NCBI GenBank assembly: GCA_947445035.1
Contig: CANFCK010000002.1
Coordinates: forward strand, 62,001-126,000
Direction: 5' to 3'
Origin: Deltaproteobacteria bacterium
GTDB lineage: Bacteria; Myxococcota_A; UBA796; SXON01
Length of the DNA: 64,000 nt
Shown here: positions 1-8,608 of the stretch, piece by piece
How the letters are laid out: each line of letters opens with the position of its first letter
Numbering within the stretch: the first letter of the stretch is position 1
Notes under the pieces: generated by a model
Seen by the model: only the letters and a program-made list of their open reading frames with translations
Told to the model about the DNA's origin: nothing
Database searches by the model: none
Program-made: the position numbers and the translations under genes

Positions 1-1
1 C

Positions 2-1048
2 GGCGCGGCGCTCGCGACGCCCGCTTCGGTATCCCGCTCGAGCGCCACCCCGGTCAACTGGTCCGCCCTCACCTGGACCGGGGCCGGCTTCGCAGGGGCA
101 GCCGCGGGCACGCGACTGCCGACACCGCCGCCCGCGGCACCTGGGGCGCCATCGGGTCGCGACTGGGATCGTCGCCCAGACAGCTATGGATCAGGAATTG
201 TCGATGTCGCAGAGGGGGCGCGGCTGTTGGAACGGCTGCAGACCGAACATCCCGACCTTTTCCCCCACGCCCAAGCGGCCGCGGACCTCGCGCGGGGCGG
301 TGCGTTCGAACTGGCGGCACCGCTGGTGGCACGGATGTACGACGCAATCGACCCAGCGGTGGGGGGCACCGCGCACCCAGAGGTGACGTTGACCGTCAGC
401 GAGTGGCGGCAGGTCTTCTTGTTGGCCCGCGACAACTACCATGTCGCGCGCTTTTCCTGGGGGCTGCACAAGGGCGCGAACACCCCCGAAGCGAAGGTCG
501 CTGCTTGGCGGCTTTCGTACCCCTCGGCCGAAGCCGACGCGCTCTGGCGACACGGCCAGCACTACGACGTCGACCCGCTGATGGCGCTGGGGCTGATGCG
601 CCAGGAGAGCGTGTACCGACAGTGGGCGCTGTCCGCGACCGGCGCCATCGGCCTGATGCAGGTGATGCCCCGCACCGGCGCGCGCATCGCCGCACGCATC
701 GGCGACCGCACCTACAGCCCCGACATCCTCGAATCCCCCTCGACGAACGTGCGCTATGGCATGTGGTACCTCCACGTTTTGATGGACCGCTTCGGGGGCG
801 CGTGGCCGTTGGCGGTGGCGAGCTACAACGGCGGCCCCCACAACGTCTCGGCGTGGTTGCACCCCTGGGGCGACAATATCCGCATCGACGACTTCGTCGA
901 GCAGATGCCCTACACCGAGACGCGCGACTACGTCAAGAAGGTCACCGGCTGGTACATGGCCTACGTGGCGCTGTACGGTACGCCCGAGGATCGCGTGCGG
1001 ATCCCGCTCACCGTCACGCGCGACGACCCGACGCTCGTCAACTTCTGA
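2..1048 (+). CDS. Soluble-type lytic transglycosylase, C-terminal part (5' end outside the window)
   Basis: The frame is open to the left edge, so only the last 348 or so residues are present. The C-terminal half is a goose-lysozyme-like SLT domain. The catalytic Glu lies in the RQES motif (codon 605-607), followed by GAIGLMQVMP and a later ASYNGG motif, as in the Slt70 family that cleaves murein glycan strands in the periplasm. The residues before it are helical and Leu/Ala-rich, matching the superhelical arm of Slt proteins. A TTG at 227 is an internal start candidate, but the upstream frame reads as coding, with a Pro/Ala-rich linker. The stop overlaps the next start (TGATG), so the downstream gene is probably co-translated. 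Family assignment is firm; the exact substrate is not known. Confidence 0.85.
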   Translation, partial: GAALATPASVSRSSATPVNWSALTWTGAGFAGAAAGTRLPTPPPAAPGAPSGRDWDRRPDSYGSGIVDVAEGARLLERLQTEHPDLFPHAQAAADLARGGAFELAAPLVARMYDAIDPAVGGTAHPEVTLTVSEWRQVFLLARDNYHVARFSWGLHKGANTPEAKVAAWRLSYPSAEADALWRHGQHYDVDPLMALGLMRQESVYRQWALSATGAIGLMQVMPRTGARIAARIGDRTYSPDILESPSTNVRYGMWYLHVLMDRFGGAWPLAVASYNGGPHNVSAWLHPWGDNIRIDDFVEQMPYTETRDYVKKVTGWYMAYVALYGTPEDRVRIPLTVTRDDPTLVNF

Positions 1049-2148
1049 TGGCTGAGCCGTTCAAGAATCTGGTGAGCGCGGCGAGCATCCGCCGGCTGGG
1101 CGAGGCGGTGGCCGCGGTCGTACCGTTGGACGTCGACGCCTTCGAGGCGGAGGCCCTCCGTGGCCTCGATGCGCTCGAGCTCAAAGCAAGGGTCGCCCAA
1201 GTAGCGGCATGCTTGCAGCCGCGGCTGCCCGCCTCCTGGGAGGCAGCGGTGGAGGTGCTGGTGGCCGCGCTGCCGCCGCGCGATCCCGCCCTGCTCGGGC
1301 ACGCCTGGTTGTGGCCCATGCTGCGGGTCGTTGAGGTTTTCGGCGCCGACGCGCCCGAAACGAGCCTCCCCGCCTTGCGTCAGATGACCTCCCGTTTCTC
1401 CGCCGAGTTCGCCATCCGGCCGCTCATCGCGCGCCACCCGCGCGCCGCCTACGAGGCGCTGAGCCAGTGGTGTACCGACCCCGATGAGCACGTCCGCAGG
1501 CTGGTTTCGGAGGGGAGCCGCCCGCGACTCCCGTGGGGGATGCAGCTCCGCGACGCGGTCGCCGACCCCACGCCAGGGCTGGCGCTCTTGGAGCGCCTCG
1601 TGGACGACCCCTCCGCCTACGTGCGGCGATCAGTCGCCAACCACCTGGGCGACGTGGCCAAAGACCATGCCGAGCGCGCGATTCAGGTCGCGACCCGGTG
1701 GCTGTCCGAGCGGCCCAACCGGCTGAAGCTGCTGCGCCACGCGCTTCGCGACCCGCTGAAGAAGGGGCATCCGCAGGCGCTCGCGCTTTTCGGGAACACC
1801 CAGACGCCGGTCGCGGTGTCGCGACTATCGGTCAGCCCGGACACCGCACGAGTCGGGGAAGCGGTCGTCGTGACGGCGGACCTTCACGGCGAGGGCAAGG
1901 TGCGCGTGGACGTGATCTGGCAGTGGCCAGCGGCGCGCGGCGGGTGGGCCAGCAAGACCTTCACCGGCGCGGAGCGCACGCTCACGAGCGAGCAATCGTG
2001 GGCCTTCCAGCAGCGCCTGTCCCTTCGGCCGGTCACGACGAGGCCGCTGCGACCCGGGCCGCAACGGGTGTGGCTGCGGGTGTGCGGCCGGGACATGGGG
2101 CCGGCAGCGTTCGTGCTACGAGGCGATGAAACCCTGGTCGTGCCATGA
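1048..2148 (+). CDS. alkC: AlkC-type 3-methyladenine DNA glycosylase with C-terminal Ig-like domain
   Basis: This 366-residue protein matches the HEAT-like repeat DNA alkylation repair family (COG4335/AlkC). Diagnostic stretches are LVSEGSRPRLPW and DPSAYVRRSVANHLGD..KDH. Such enzymes remove 3-methyladenine-type lesions without base flipping. Residues of roughly 70-250 form the helical repeats. From about residue 270 the sequence turns beta-rich (VSRLSVSPDTARVGEAVVV onward), which fits the Ig-like domain described for the AlkC-alpha subgroup. The start is set by the 1-base overlap with the transglycosylase stop. The stop overlaps the next gene as ATGA, so this is the middle gene of a coupled trio. 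No adaptive-response regulator is adjacent. Function is inferred from family membership. Confidence 0.8.
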   Translation: MAEPFKNLVSAASIRRLGEAVAAVVPLDVDAFEAEALRGLDALELKARVAQVAACLQPRLPASWEAAVEVLVAALPPRDPALLGHAWLWPMLRVVEVFGADAPETSLPALRQMTSRFSAEFAIRPLIARHPRAAYEALSQWCTDPDEHVRRLVSEGSRPRLPWGMQLRDAVADPTPGLALLERLVDDPSAYVRRSVANHLGDVAKDHAERAIQVATRWLSERPNRLKLLRHALRDPLKKGHPQALALFGNTQTPVAVSRLSVSPDTARVGEAVVVTADLHGEGKVRVDVIWQWPAARGGWASKTFTGAERTLTSEQSWAFQQRLSLRPVTTRPLRPGPQRVWLRVCGRDMGPAAFVLRGDETLVVP

Positions 2149-2600
2149 AGTGGGAAATCGTGCCAAAGCTCCGCGCCGATCTGGTCTGCTACGCCGGAAT
2201 CAACCTGTCCGGTGAACGGCGGGTGGTGGACATCCACGTGGTGAGCGGCCGGCAAGGGGCGGAGATCCCCACCGCCGAGCTCAAATCGTTGGCGTTCATC
2301 GCGCCGCTCGGTACCCGCTTGATCCTCAAGACCCGAGATGGCGACGACTGGGAGGACCATCCCTGGCGCTGCATCCGGGTGGTGAAGGGCTCGTGTTTTC
2401 GCAACAAGAACGGCGAATACGTCGTGCGCGTCCCCGACCTGGAAACGCTCGACAAACCCGACGCCCAGCGCACCGATCCCGAGCGCGAGGAGAGCTACCC
2501 ATTGGTAGAACGCCTCAAAGACGGCACCGGCTGGACCTTCGGCCGCCTGGGCGACCTCAAGGGGCGGGTGACTGTGATCGCGATGGAGAAGGAGGGGTAG
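2145..2600 (+). CDS. Conserved hypothetical protein, 151 aa
   Basis: I do not recognise this protein. It is soluble-looking, with no signal peptide or membrane segment, and mixes beta-like stretches with charged loops. The N-terminus MKWEIVPKLRADL and the central SLAFIAPLGTRLILKTRDG suggest a small beta-barrel or sandwich fold. The start overlaps the alkC stop (ATGA), so the two are translationally coupled and it may have an accessory role, although nothing in the sequence proves a repair function. Only 14 bases separate it from the convergent TonB-receptor gene, leaving no room for a large terminator. Confidence 0.65.
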   Translation: MKWEIVPKLRADLVCYAGINLSGERRVVDIHVVSGRQGAEIPTAELKSLAFIAPLGTRLILKTRDGDDWEDHPWRCIRVVKGSCFRNKNGEYVVRVPDLETLDKPDAQRTDPEREESYPLVERLKDGTGWTFGRLGDLKGRVTVIAMEKEG

Positions 2601-2614
2601 CGGGTTCGGCCCGC

Positions 2615-5422
2615 TCAGGGAGGCGGCGCCCATGACAACGACAGCCCCGCCGACCATCCGTCGCGCGTCTCTTCGCTGATCTGGTCGCCCGTGGTCGTCT
2701 GCAACGGCCAATCCAACAGATTGGTGGCCTTGGCCCGCAGCTTGAACGCCGGACCGAGCTTCTGCGTAGCCAGGGCGTCGAGGCGATGCACCGGCTGCTC
2801 CCAGGTATCGGGCAGGCCCGAGGAGCCGACCTCCACCAACCGCGGCCCGAAGACGTTGTACAGCAGCGAGAATCCCGTGCCCGTCGGAGCGAAATCCCAC
2901 CCCACCTGGGCGTTGACCACCCAGGGCGACTGCCCCTGCAAGGGCCGCTTCGCCGACGTCTGCGAGCCATCCGCCTCCGACAGATCGACCTCGGAGTGGA
3001 TCAGCGCTCCGTTGACCGCGACGTAGATGAACTTGGCGGCACCGGGCAAGAAACGCAGCTCCTTGCGGACGTCCACCTCACCGCCGGCCACCACGGCGCT
3101 GGTTGCGTTGGCAAAGGTGCCGACGCTGCCGCTGACGGCGGACACCGCCACCACCGACTCAATGGGATGGTCGAGGTACTTGAAGAACCCGCCGACGCTG
3201 AGCGCCTCGCCGTCGGAAGGGTACCACTCCACCCGCAGATCGACGTTTTCAATCGTCGCGCGCTGCAGGTCGGGGTTGCCGAAAAGCAGGCGGCCGGTCC
3301 GGTAGTCATAGAAGGCGGCCACGGAGAGCTCCCGCAGCTCCGGTCGCGACAGTGTTCGCCCGTAGCCGGCGCGCAGCTGGACGGCGTCGACGTCCTCGCC
3401 GGCGCCGAGTCCGAGCGTGAAAGTCGCGGCCGGCAGCACATCGAGCGTGGAGAGCTCGCTTCTGACCGACGCCGCTTCCTCGGTTGCAAAGAGCTCCGCC
3501 GTCTCGACCGCTTGGGTGGAATTTTCCACCCGTGCACCAACGAGCGCCCGGAGGCGGCGGAGAAGTTTGAGATCGGCCATCGCGTACCCGGCGATCACGC
3601 CCTGGGTGGCGCTGTAGTCGTCGGTGGACGCGGTGTTCTCGAGAAAATCGAGATAGCTCGTGTCGTCTTCCGACGTGGGGCCGATGGTCTCGGGGGTCAC
3701 GATGTCGGCAACGGGCAGCGTAAGATCGAAGCCCTCGACACCGGAAAAGTCGAATTCAAAGCGTCGCGTGGCGGCGACACGATCGCGCTGGATGAGCTGT
3801 CCGCCGATCGCCACCTTCTGCTCTCCCCCAAGCGCCAGGAACGGGAGCGTCAGGTCGAGGCGACCGTCGTGGGCGTGGTCGAGCAGCTGGCCGTAGCGGA
3901 TCTCATTCCAGCTGCCGCTGGTGGCGAGGTACTCCGCCCCGTCGACGATGTTGTAGGTCCACTCGCGCCGGTCAGGCTCGTTGCCCTCAGCGGCGGAGTA
4001 CGCATAGCGGGCGTCGGCGACGATCGGCCCTACGATCACGTGGGCGCCAAGCTGTTGGTAGAAGAGCTGCCGTTCGCTCCAGCCGGTGCGGTAGTTCTGA
4101 GTGTCGCTGTCGCCGGTGGGATCGTCGGCCAGCCAGGTCAACGCCTCGGCCCGGCCGGAGTGCGAGTAGATGGTCGTGGCCTGCACGTACTGACCGCCAG
4201 TCCACTCGGCGCCCAGCGTGACCCCTCCCCCGAGTCGCCCGGTGTTCGACGTCTCCTCGAAGCTCGTGATCCGCTTGGCGACGAGCTCGTCCCCGTCAAG
4301 AGAGTAGACGCTGCGGCTACCGCGGTCGATGTCCCAGCTGTTGTCGAAGACCAGGCCGATGAGCCCGCCCAGGTCGAGGCTGCCGAGCGACCAGCGCCGA
4401 CCAGCGGCGAGGCTCAGTCCGACATTGGGCATGGCCTGGGTCTTGTCGAAGGCCCAGTGATCCGGGAGTGACTCCCCCAACTCGTAGAGCTGGTCGTGGG
4501 TGTACCCACCCTCGGTGAACCGGCCCGCGGGCTTGAGCACGCCAGCCTCCGAGGCGTCGGCGACTCCGTCGGGGAGGGCCCGAAAGTCGTTGCCGTACCC
4601 GAAGAAGTCCGTCGGCCCCTGGGCGCCGATGTTCCCCTCTTCAAGGGTGACGCCGCCGCGCCAGGTCCCGCTTAGTTGCAAGGAGAAAAGAGGCGCGACC
4701 GGCATGCGCCGGGTGCGCACGTCCACGAGCCCGCCGCCGAACTCGGCGGGCATGTCAGGCGAGAAGCTCTTTTGCACAGACATTGTCTCGACCAGCGCGG
4801 TCGGGAAGAGATCAAGTGGAACAACCCGTTTTTCGGGCTCGGTGCTGGGCAGGCCGCTGCCGTTGAGCAGGGTGGCCGAGTACCGGTCACCCATGCCGCG
4901 AACATAGGCGAAGCGCCCGTCCACGATAGTGAGGCCGGTCGCGCGGGTCAGGGCGGCGGCAGCGGTGCTGTCCCCTGACTTGACCATCTGCTCCTGGCCC
5001 ATCACCTCGGCGACGCTGGCGCTCTGTTTGCGCTCTTCGATGGCGGCGCTGATCGCGCCGACGGTGACCGGCGCGTACACCGTCACCACCTCGATGTTGC
5101 CTTTGCCCAGGCCGACCATCCTCACCACCACCTCGCTGACGCGTCCATCGACCACGCGCGCTTCCGGAAACTCGTAGGGATCGAGTCCGACGGCGGTGGG
5201 GTCGATGACGTAGTCGCCCGGGGCGAGATCGAGCGTGTAGCGACCTGAGGCGTCGCTCACGGAGATCTCGGTGCCGCCGATGACGCGGACCTCGGCGCCG
5301 ACGACGGGAGCGTCGGCAGCATCGAGGACGAGCCCGGTGAGGCGCCCCAGGCCGGCCGGGACCGGAGAGGCCGGAGCCTCCTGCGCGAACCCGACCGAGA
5401 GGGTGAGGGTGAGGATGGTCAT
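2615..5422 (-). CDS. TonB-dependent outer-membrane receptor with N-terminal carboxypeptidase-regulatory-like domain
   Basis: The start at 5422 gives MTILTLTLSVGFAQ, a short signal peptide, and 935 residues; an upstream in-frame ATG at 5476 would overlap the preceding gene. Residues of about 25-100 form a CarboxypepD_reg-like beta-sandwich (GLVLDAADAPVVGAEVRV..DASGRYTLDLAPGDY). A plug domain follows, with the segment RGMGDRYSATLLNGSGLPS, and then a large barrel whose repeat signature (GYGRTLSRPELREL) is typical of TonB-dependent transporters. The substrate is unknown. The gene follows the lipoprotein gene by 4 bases, so they form one transcription unit. In many marine and soil bacteria such a receptor sits beside a beta-helix-like surface protein, which implies joint capture of a nutrient at the cell surface. 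That partnership is inferred. Confidence 0.85.
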   Translation of the reverse strand: MTILTLTLSVGFAQEAPASPVPAGLGRLTGLVLDAADAPVVGAEVRVIGGTEISVSDASGRYTLDLAPGDYVIDPTAVGLDPYEFPEARVVDGRVSEVVVRMVGLGKGNIEVVTVYAPVTVGAISAAIEERKQSASVAEVMGQEQMVKSGDSTAAAALTRATGLTIVDGRFAYVRGMGDRYSATLLNGSGLPSTEPEKRVVPLDLFPTALVETMSVQKSFSPDMPAEFGGGLVDVRTRRMPVAPLFSLQLSGTWRGGVTLEEGNIGAQGPTDFFGYGNDFRALPDGVADASEAGVLKPAGRFTEGGYTHDQLYELGESLPDHWAFDKTQAMPNVGLSLAAGRRWSLGSLDLGGLIGLVFDNSWDIDRGSRSVYSLDGDELVAKRITSFEETSNTGRLGGGVTLGAEWTGGQYVQATTIYSHSGRAEALTWLADDPTGDSDTQNYRTGWSERQLFYQQLGAHVIVGPIVADARYAYSAAEGNEPDRREWTYNIVDGAEYLATSGSWNEIRYGQLLDHAHDGRLDLTLPFLALGGEQKVAIGGQLIQRDRVAATRRFEFDFSGVEGFDLTLPVADIVTPETIGPTSEDDTSYLDFLENTASTDDYSATQGVIAGYAMADLKLLRRLRALVGARVENSTQAVETAELFATEEAASVRSELSTLDVLPAATFTLGLGAGEDVDAVQLRAGYGRTLSRPELRELSVAAFYDYRTGRLLFGNPDLQRATIENVDLRVEWYPSDGEALSVGGFFKYLDHPIESVVAVSAVSGSVGTFANATSAVVAGGEVDVRKELRFLPGAAKFIYVAVNGALIHSEVDLSEADGSQTSAKRPLQGQSPWVVNAQVGWDFAPTGTGFSLLYNVFGPRLVEVGSSGLPDTWEQPVHRLDALATQKLGPAFKLRAKATNLLDWPLQTTTGDQISEETRDGWSAGLSLSWAPPP

Positions 5423-5426
5423 GGCG

Positions 5427-6803
5427 CTAGTTCGCCGGGTACGCGGTCCATCCGTCGGTCCAGTCGGTGGTGCCATCGAAGGCGCCCACGTAGGTGGCGG
5501 CGTCCCACCAGGCGCCGTTGGGGGACTGGCCGGCGCCCAAGAGCGGCGAGGCAGCCTTGGGGCGCAGGTCGGGGTTGGCCACCGAAACGCTGGTCAACAT
5601 CAGGTCGGTCTCGATCGAGTTGGTGGCTTCGGCCTCAAAGACGTCCCCCTCCTGACTCGTCTCGAGCTCGTCCGCAGACTCCTCGTAGGGCTTCGCACAG
5701 GCGATCATGGTGTGGTCGATCGCCGAGGTGGTCGCGAAGTTGTCGTAGGTCTGCTGATCCCGGATCGAGAGGCAGGCCTTGGAGAAGCCGGTGATGGCGA
5801 TATTGCTGAGGTGGCCCGAGGTGCCACGGCGCAACATCGTGCCGTAGTTGCTCGCGGCGATCGTCGGCTCACCGACCAACGTGATGTTGGACAGGGTCGG
5901 GTTGCTGATGGGCGTGGACGTGAAGGCGGTCTCGTGGTTGTCCGCTTCCATCCCATTGTTGCCGGCCGCCGCGTCCTGGATGACCAGAGCGTGCTGCAGG
6001 TTGCCGCGCCAGCCGAAGTCCCAGTCGATGCCGTCGTCACCGGGAAGGCTGCACACGACGTGCTTGGCGCTGACCGTTCCGCCCCAGAACTCGATGCAAT
6101 CGTCATTCTGGGCGTGGATCTGCACGTAGTCGATGACCGTGCCCGAGCCGACGCCGGCCAGGCCGAGGCCGTTGATCTCGTTGTCGGTGGAGATCACCAC
6201 CCCGCCGAATTCGAATCGGACGTACTTGAGGATGCCGCTGTTGTCGGCGTCGTTGTCGCCGCCGTAGGTGCCCACGCCGCCTTCGGCCTCGGCCTCGCAG
6301 ATCCCGCTGTCGCAGCCGTTGATCGTGGCGAGCCCGTTGATGGCGAGGCCGCCCCAGTCGCCGCGGCCACGCTGTCCGTCGAGTTGGTCGGAAGTGAACA
6401 CGATCGGCGCGGCGGCGGTGCCCTCGGCGAGAATCTTGGAGTGACGGGCGATGGCGAGGAACGAGACCTGCGCCGACTCACCGTAGATGGTAGTGCCCGC
6501 CTCGATCTTGAGGGTGGTGGGGTTGACATCGTCGCCGACGGTCACGCCGCCGCGGAGCAGCCACGCCTTGTCGGCAGTGAGGCAGAGGTCCTCGGTCTGC
6601 AGCCCTTCGAGGGCGCAGGCGCCGCCGAAGTCCACGCAGGACGTGGGCGTCTCACAGAAAGGGGCGTCAGCGGTGTCGGTGTCGCCGGTGTCGGTGTCAT
6701 CGGTGTCGGTGTCAGCGGTGTCGCCGCTGGTGTCCGAGGAGTCGGTCCCGCCATCACAGGCGAGGAAGAACAGAGGAAGACTGAGGAAGAGGCTCGTGCG
6801 CAT
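5427..6803 (-). CDS. Surface lipoprotein, probable right-handed beta-helix, partner of the TonB receptor
   Basis: The signal peptide MRTSLFLSLPLFFLAC ends in a lipobox with the acylated Cys at residue 16. An Asp/Thr/Ser-rich linker of about 30 residues follows. The remaining 400 residues carry repeated short beta motifs: IEAGTTIYGE, GTAAAPIVFTS, RGDWGGLAINGLATING, YVRFEFGGV, INGLGLAGVGSGT and DYVQIHAQNDDCIEFWGGTV. These belong to a widespread family usually found next to TonB receptors. It probably sits on the outer leaflet and binds a ligand. It is the first gene of a two-gene operon. The promoter region upstream holds a 20-bp perfect palindrome (6901-6920). There is no catalytic motif I can name. 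Confidence 0.8.
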   Translation of the reverse strand: MRTSLFLSLPLFFLACDGGTDSSDTSGDTADTDTDDTDTGDTDTADAPFCETPTSCVDFGGACALEGLQTEDLCLTADKAWLLRGGVTVGDDVNPTTLKIEAGTTIYGESAQVSFLAIARHSKILAEGTAAAPIVFTSDQLDGQRGRGDWGGLAINGLATINGCDSGICEAEAEGGVGTYGGDNDADNSGILKYVRFEFGGVVISTDNEINGLGLAGVGSGTVIDYVQIHAQNDDCIEFWGGTVSAKHVVCSLPGDDGIDWDFGWRGNLQHALVIQDAAAGNNGMEADNHETAFTSTPISNPTLSNITLVGEPTIAASNYGTMLRRGTSGHLSNIAITGFSKACLSIRDQQTYDNFATTSAIDHTMIACAKPYEESADELETSQEGDVFEAEATNSIETDLMLTSVSVANPDLRPKAASPLLGAGQSPNGAWWDAATYVGAFDGTTDWTDGWTAYPAN

Positions 6804-6900
6804 TGCATTGGTCCGGGTTCGCGGCCAAGGTAGAATGCACTCGTGCCACCGCCATGACGCCGGCGCCAGGACTTCGCACCGGGCAGGTGTCAGTTCAGAA

Positions 6901-6941
6901 ACGGGCCCGGCCGGGCCCGTTCAGGGCGCAAGGCTGCGCCC
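6901..6941. repeat. 20-bp perfect palindrome followed by a 7-bp stem-loop
   Basis: Bases 6901-6920 read ACGGGCCCGG followed by its exact reverse complement. Bases 6924-6930 (GGGCGCA) pair with 6935-6941 around a 4-base loop. Both lie in the 5' region of the lipoprotein/TonB-receptor operon and downstream of the RRM gene terminator. No T-run follows, so neither is an obvious intrinsic terminator. An operator or an RNA structure is possible but unproven. Confidence 0.45.
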
Positions 6942-6957
6942 GCGTTGGTTTATCCCC

Positions 6958-7010
6958 TCCAAAAAAGGAAAAGCGCCGAGACGGCTCCGTTTGGAGCCAC
7001 CTCAGCGCCT
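6958..7010 (-). terminator. Rho-independent terminator of the RRM protein gene
   Basis: On the minus strand an arm ending GAGGTGGCTCC pairs with GGAGCCGTCTC onward through a stem of about 17 bp with several G-U pairs, around an AAAC loop. The stem occupies about 6972-7009. It is followed at once by a T-rich run (TTTTCC then TTTTTT), seen on the plus strand as the A tract ending at 6972. The orientation fits the RRM gene, whose stop is about 40 bases upstream of the stem. Confidence 0.75.
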
Positions 7011-7051
7011 CGTCGGGTCAGCCGGGCAAGCCCGGCGACCTTACGCCTTCA

Positions 7052-7495
<444 letters not shown>

Positions 7496-7731
7496 GATGA
7501 TGTTCTCGAGGTTCACGCTCAGAAAAGCGCACCGTACTGGTGCCAGGACCCACCGGCCGACGAGCGATCGGACTCAGGTAGGAACGACAACCACCAAGGT
7601 GGTGGCGTCGCGTCGGGCGTATACCCCGTTTTTTCCGACGGGCACGAGAAATCTTTGTGGTCAGGCGCGATTGTTGTAAGCGAGGGGAACGCCTCGCGCG
7701 GACAATGCGCGTCGCGTGGTTAGGCTCGGCC
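7496..7731. promoter_or_regulatory. Divergent intergenic region of the RRM and cupin genes
   Basis: This 236-base stretch separates two divergent genes and must hold both promoters. Visible structure: an inverted repeat CCACC-AA-GGTGG (7591-7602); an AT-richer patch around 7620-7660 including GTATAC and a T6 run; and a hairpin GCGAGG..CCTCGC near 7680-7697, just before the cupin gene. I could not place convincing -35/-10 pairs. The long leader on the RRM side could carry a temperature-responsive structure, as in other cold-induced RNA-binding proteins, but that is speculation. Confidence 0.35.
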
Positions 7732-8238
7732 ATGTCCGACCCCCTCCCCCCGCTCGTCGTCAACGACCGCGACGTCCCCGAAATCCACCACATCAAGGGC
7801 CGCTGGGGCGGGCACTACCGCCCGCTGACGCCTGGAATGCGCCCCCGTGGCGGCACGCTCGGCGTCAACCGGATGCGGGTTCCCGCGGGATGCGCGGCCG
7901 TGCCCTTCCACTGGCACCTGCGCGAAGACGAGGTCTTCTACATTCTCGCAGGGCGGGGCGTGCTCCGCTATGGCGACGAGCTGCGTGAGGTCGGCCCGGG
8001 CGACTGCATCAGCTGTCCGGCGGGCACCAAGGTCGCGCACCAGATCGCGAATCCGTACGACGTGGACCTCGAGTATCTGTCGATGGGCCCTTACGACGCG
8101 CACGAGGTGTGTGGCTACCCGGACAATGGCAAACACCTCGTCCGCGGCATCGCTACTGTCGGCATCATCGAGAAGCAGGAGTACATGGCGGGGGAGCCAG
8201 AAGTGCCGAGGGTGTTTGAGCTTTTGGCACGAAGATAG
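7732..8238 (+). CDS. Cupin-domain protein
   Basis: The 168-residue protein has one cupin barrel. The first motif reads FHWHLREDEVFYILAGRG, giving the His-x-His and Glu metal ligands. The second motif is around GPGDCISCPAGTKVAHQI, with the fourth His ligand. A metal-binding small-molecule enzyme or sensor is likely, but the substrate cannot be read from the sequence. The ATG at 7732 (MSDPLPPLVVN) is preferred because upstream codons look non-coding. The C-terminal 30 residues (VGIIEKQEYMAGEPEVPRVFELL) extend past the barrel. The gene stands alone, 32 bases upstream of a small lipoprotein gene on the same strand. Confidence 0.75.
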   Translation: MSDPLPPLVVNDRDVPEIHHIKGRWGGHYRPLTPGMRPRGGTLGVNRMRVPAGCAAVPFHWHLREDEVFYILAGRGVLRYGDELREVGPGDCISCPAGTKVAHQIANPYDVDLEYLSMGPYDAHEVCGYPDNGKHLVRGIATVGIIEKQEYMAGEPEVPRVFELLARR

Positions 8239-8270
8239 GACCGGCGACGTCCAGGGTGTAGACTTCTCGC

Positions 8271-8606
8271 ATGGCAAGGCCGTTCCCCACCACGCTTCTG
8301 GCGGTCATCCTCAGCGGCTGCGGCAATTGCTGGGTAGCGGACAGGGATGGACACGCCGGAGTCCTCCCGGTCGCCTTGGTGAGCCACGCGACGATCGTCG
8401 GCGAGCTGACCATCCCCAGCTACGTCACCGCCGAGCGGGTCGACGTCGTCATCGACTGGGCCGCGCTCACCTCCGACATGGACTGTCTCCCCCTCGACCC
8501 GGTCGACGACATCGTCGGCGTCGGACTGACACGCTTCCCGAAACTGTCTGAGACGGAGGTCGCGTCGGCGCTCTCGGTAACCGTGGTCGAAGCTCAGGAC
8601 CCTTGA
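8271..8606 (+). CDS. Small hypothetical lipoprotein, 111 aa
   Basis: The N-terminus MARPFPTTLLAVILSGC is a lipoprotein signal peptide with acylated Cys at residue 17, followed by CGNCW-type residues. The mature part has about 95 residues without recognisable domains; two Cys (CLPLD and the GNC pair) could form a disulfide. It ends two bases before the convergent hydrolase gene stop. Function unknown. Confidence 0.55.
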   Translation: MARPFPTTLLAVILSGCGNCWVADRDGHAGVLPVALVSHATIVGELTIPSYVTAERVDVVIDWAALTSDMDCLPLDPVDDIVGVGLTRFPKLSETEVASALSVTVVEAQDP

Positions 8607-8608
8607 GC

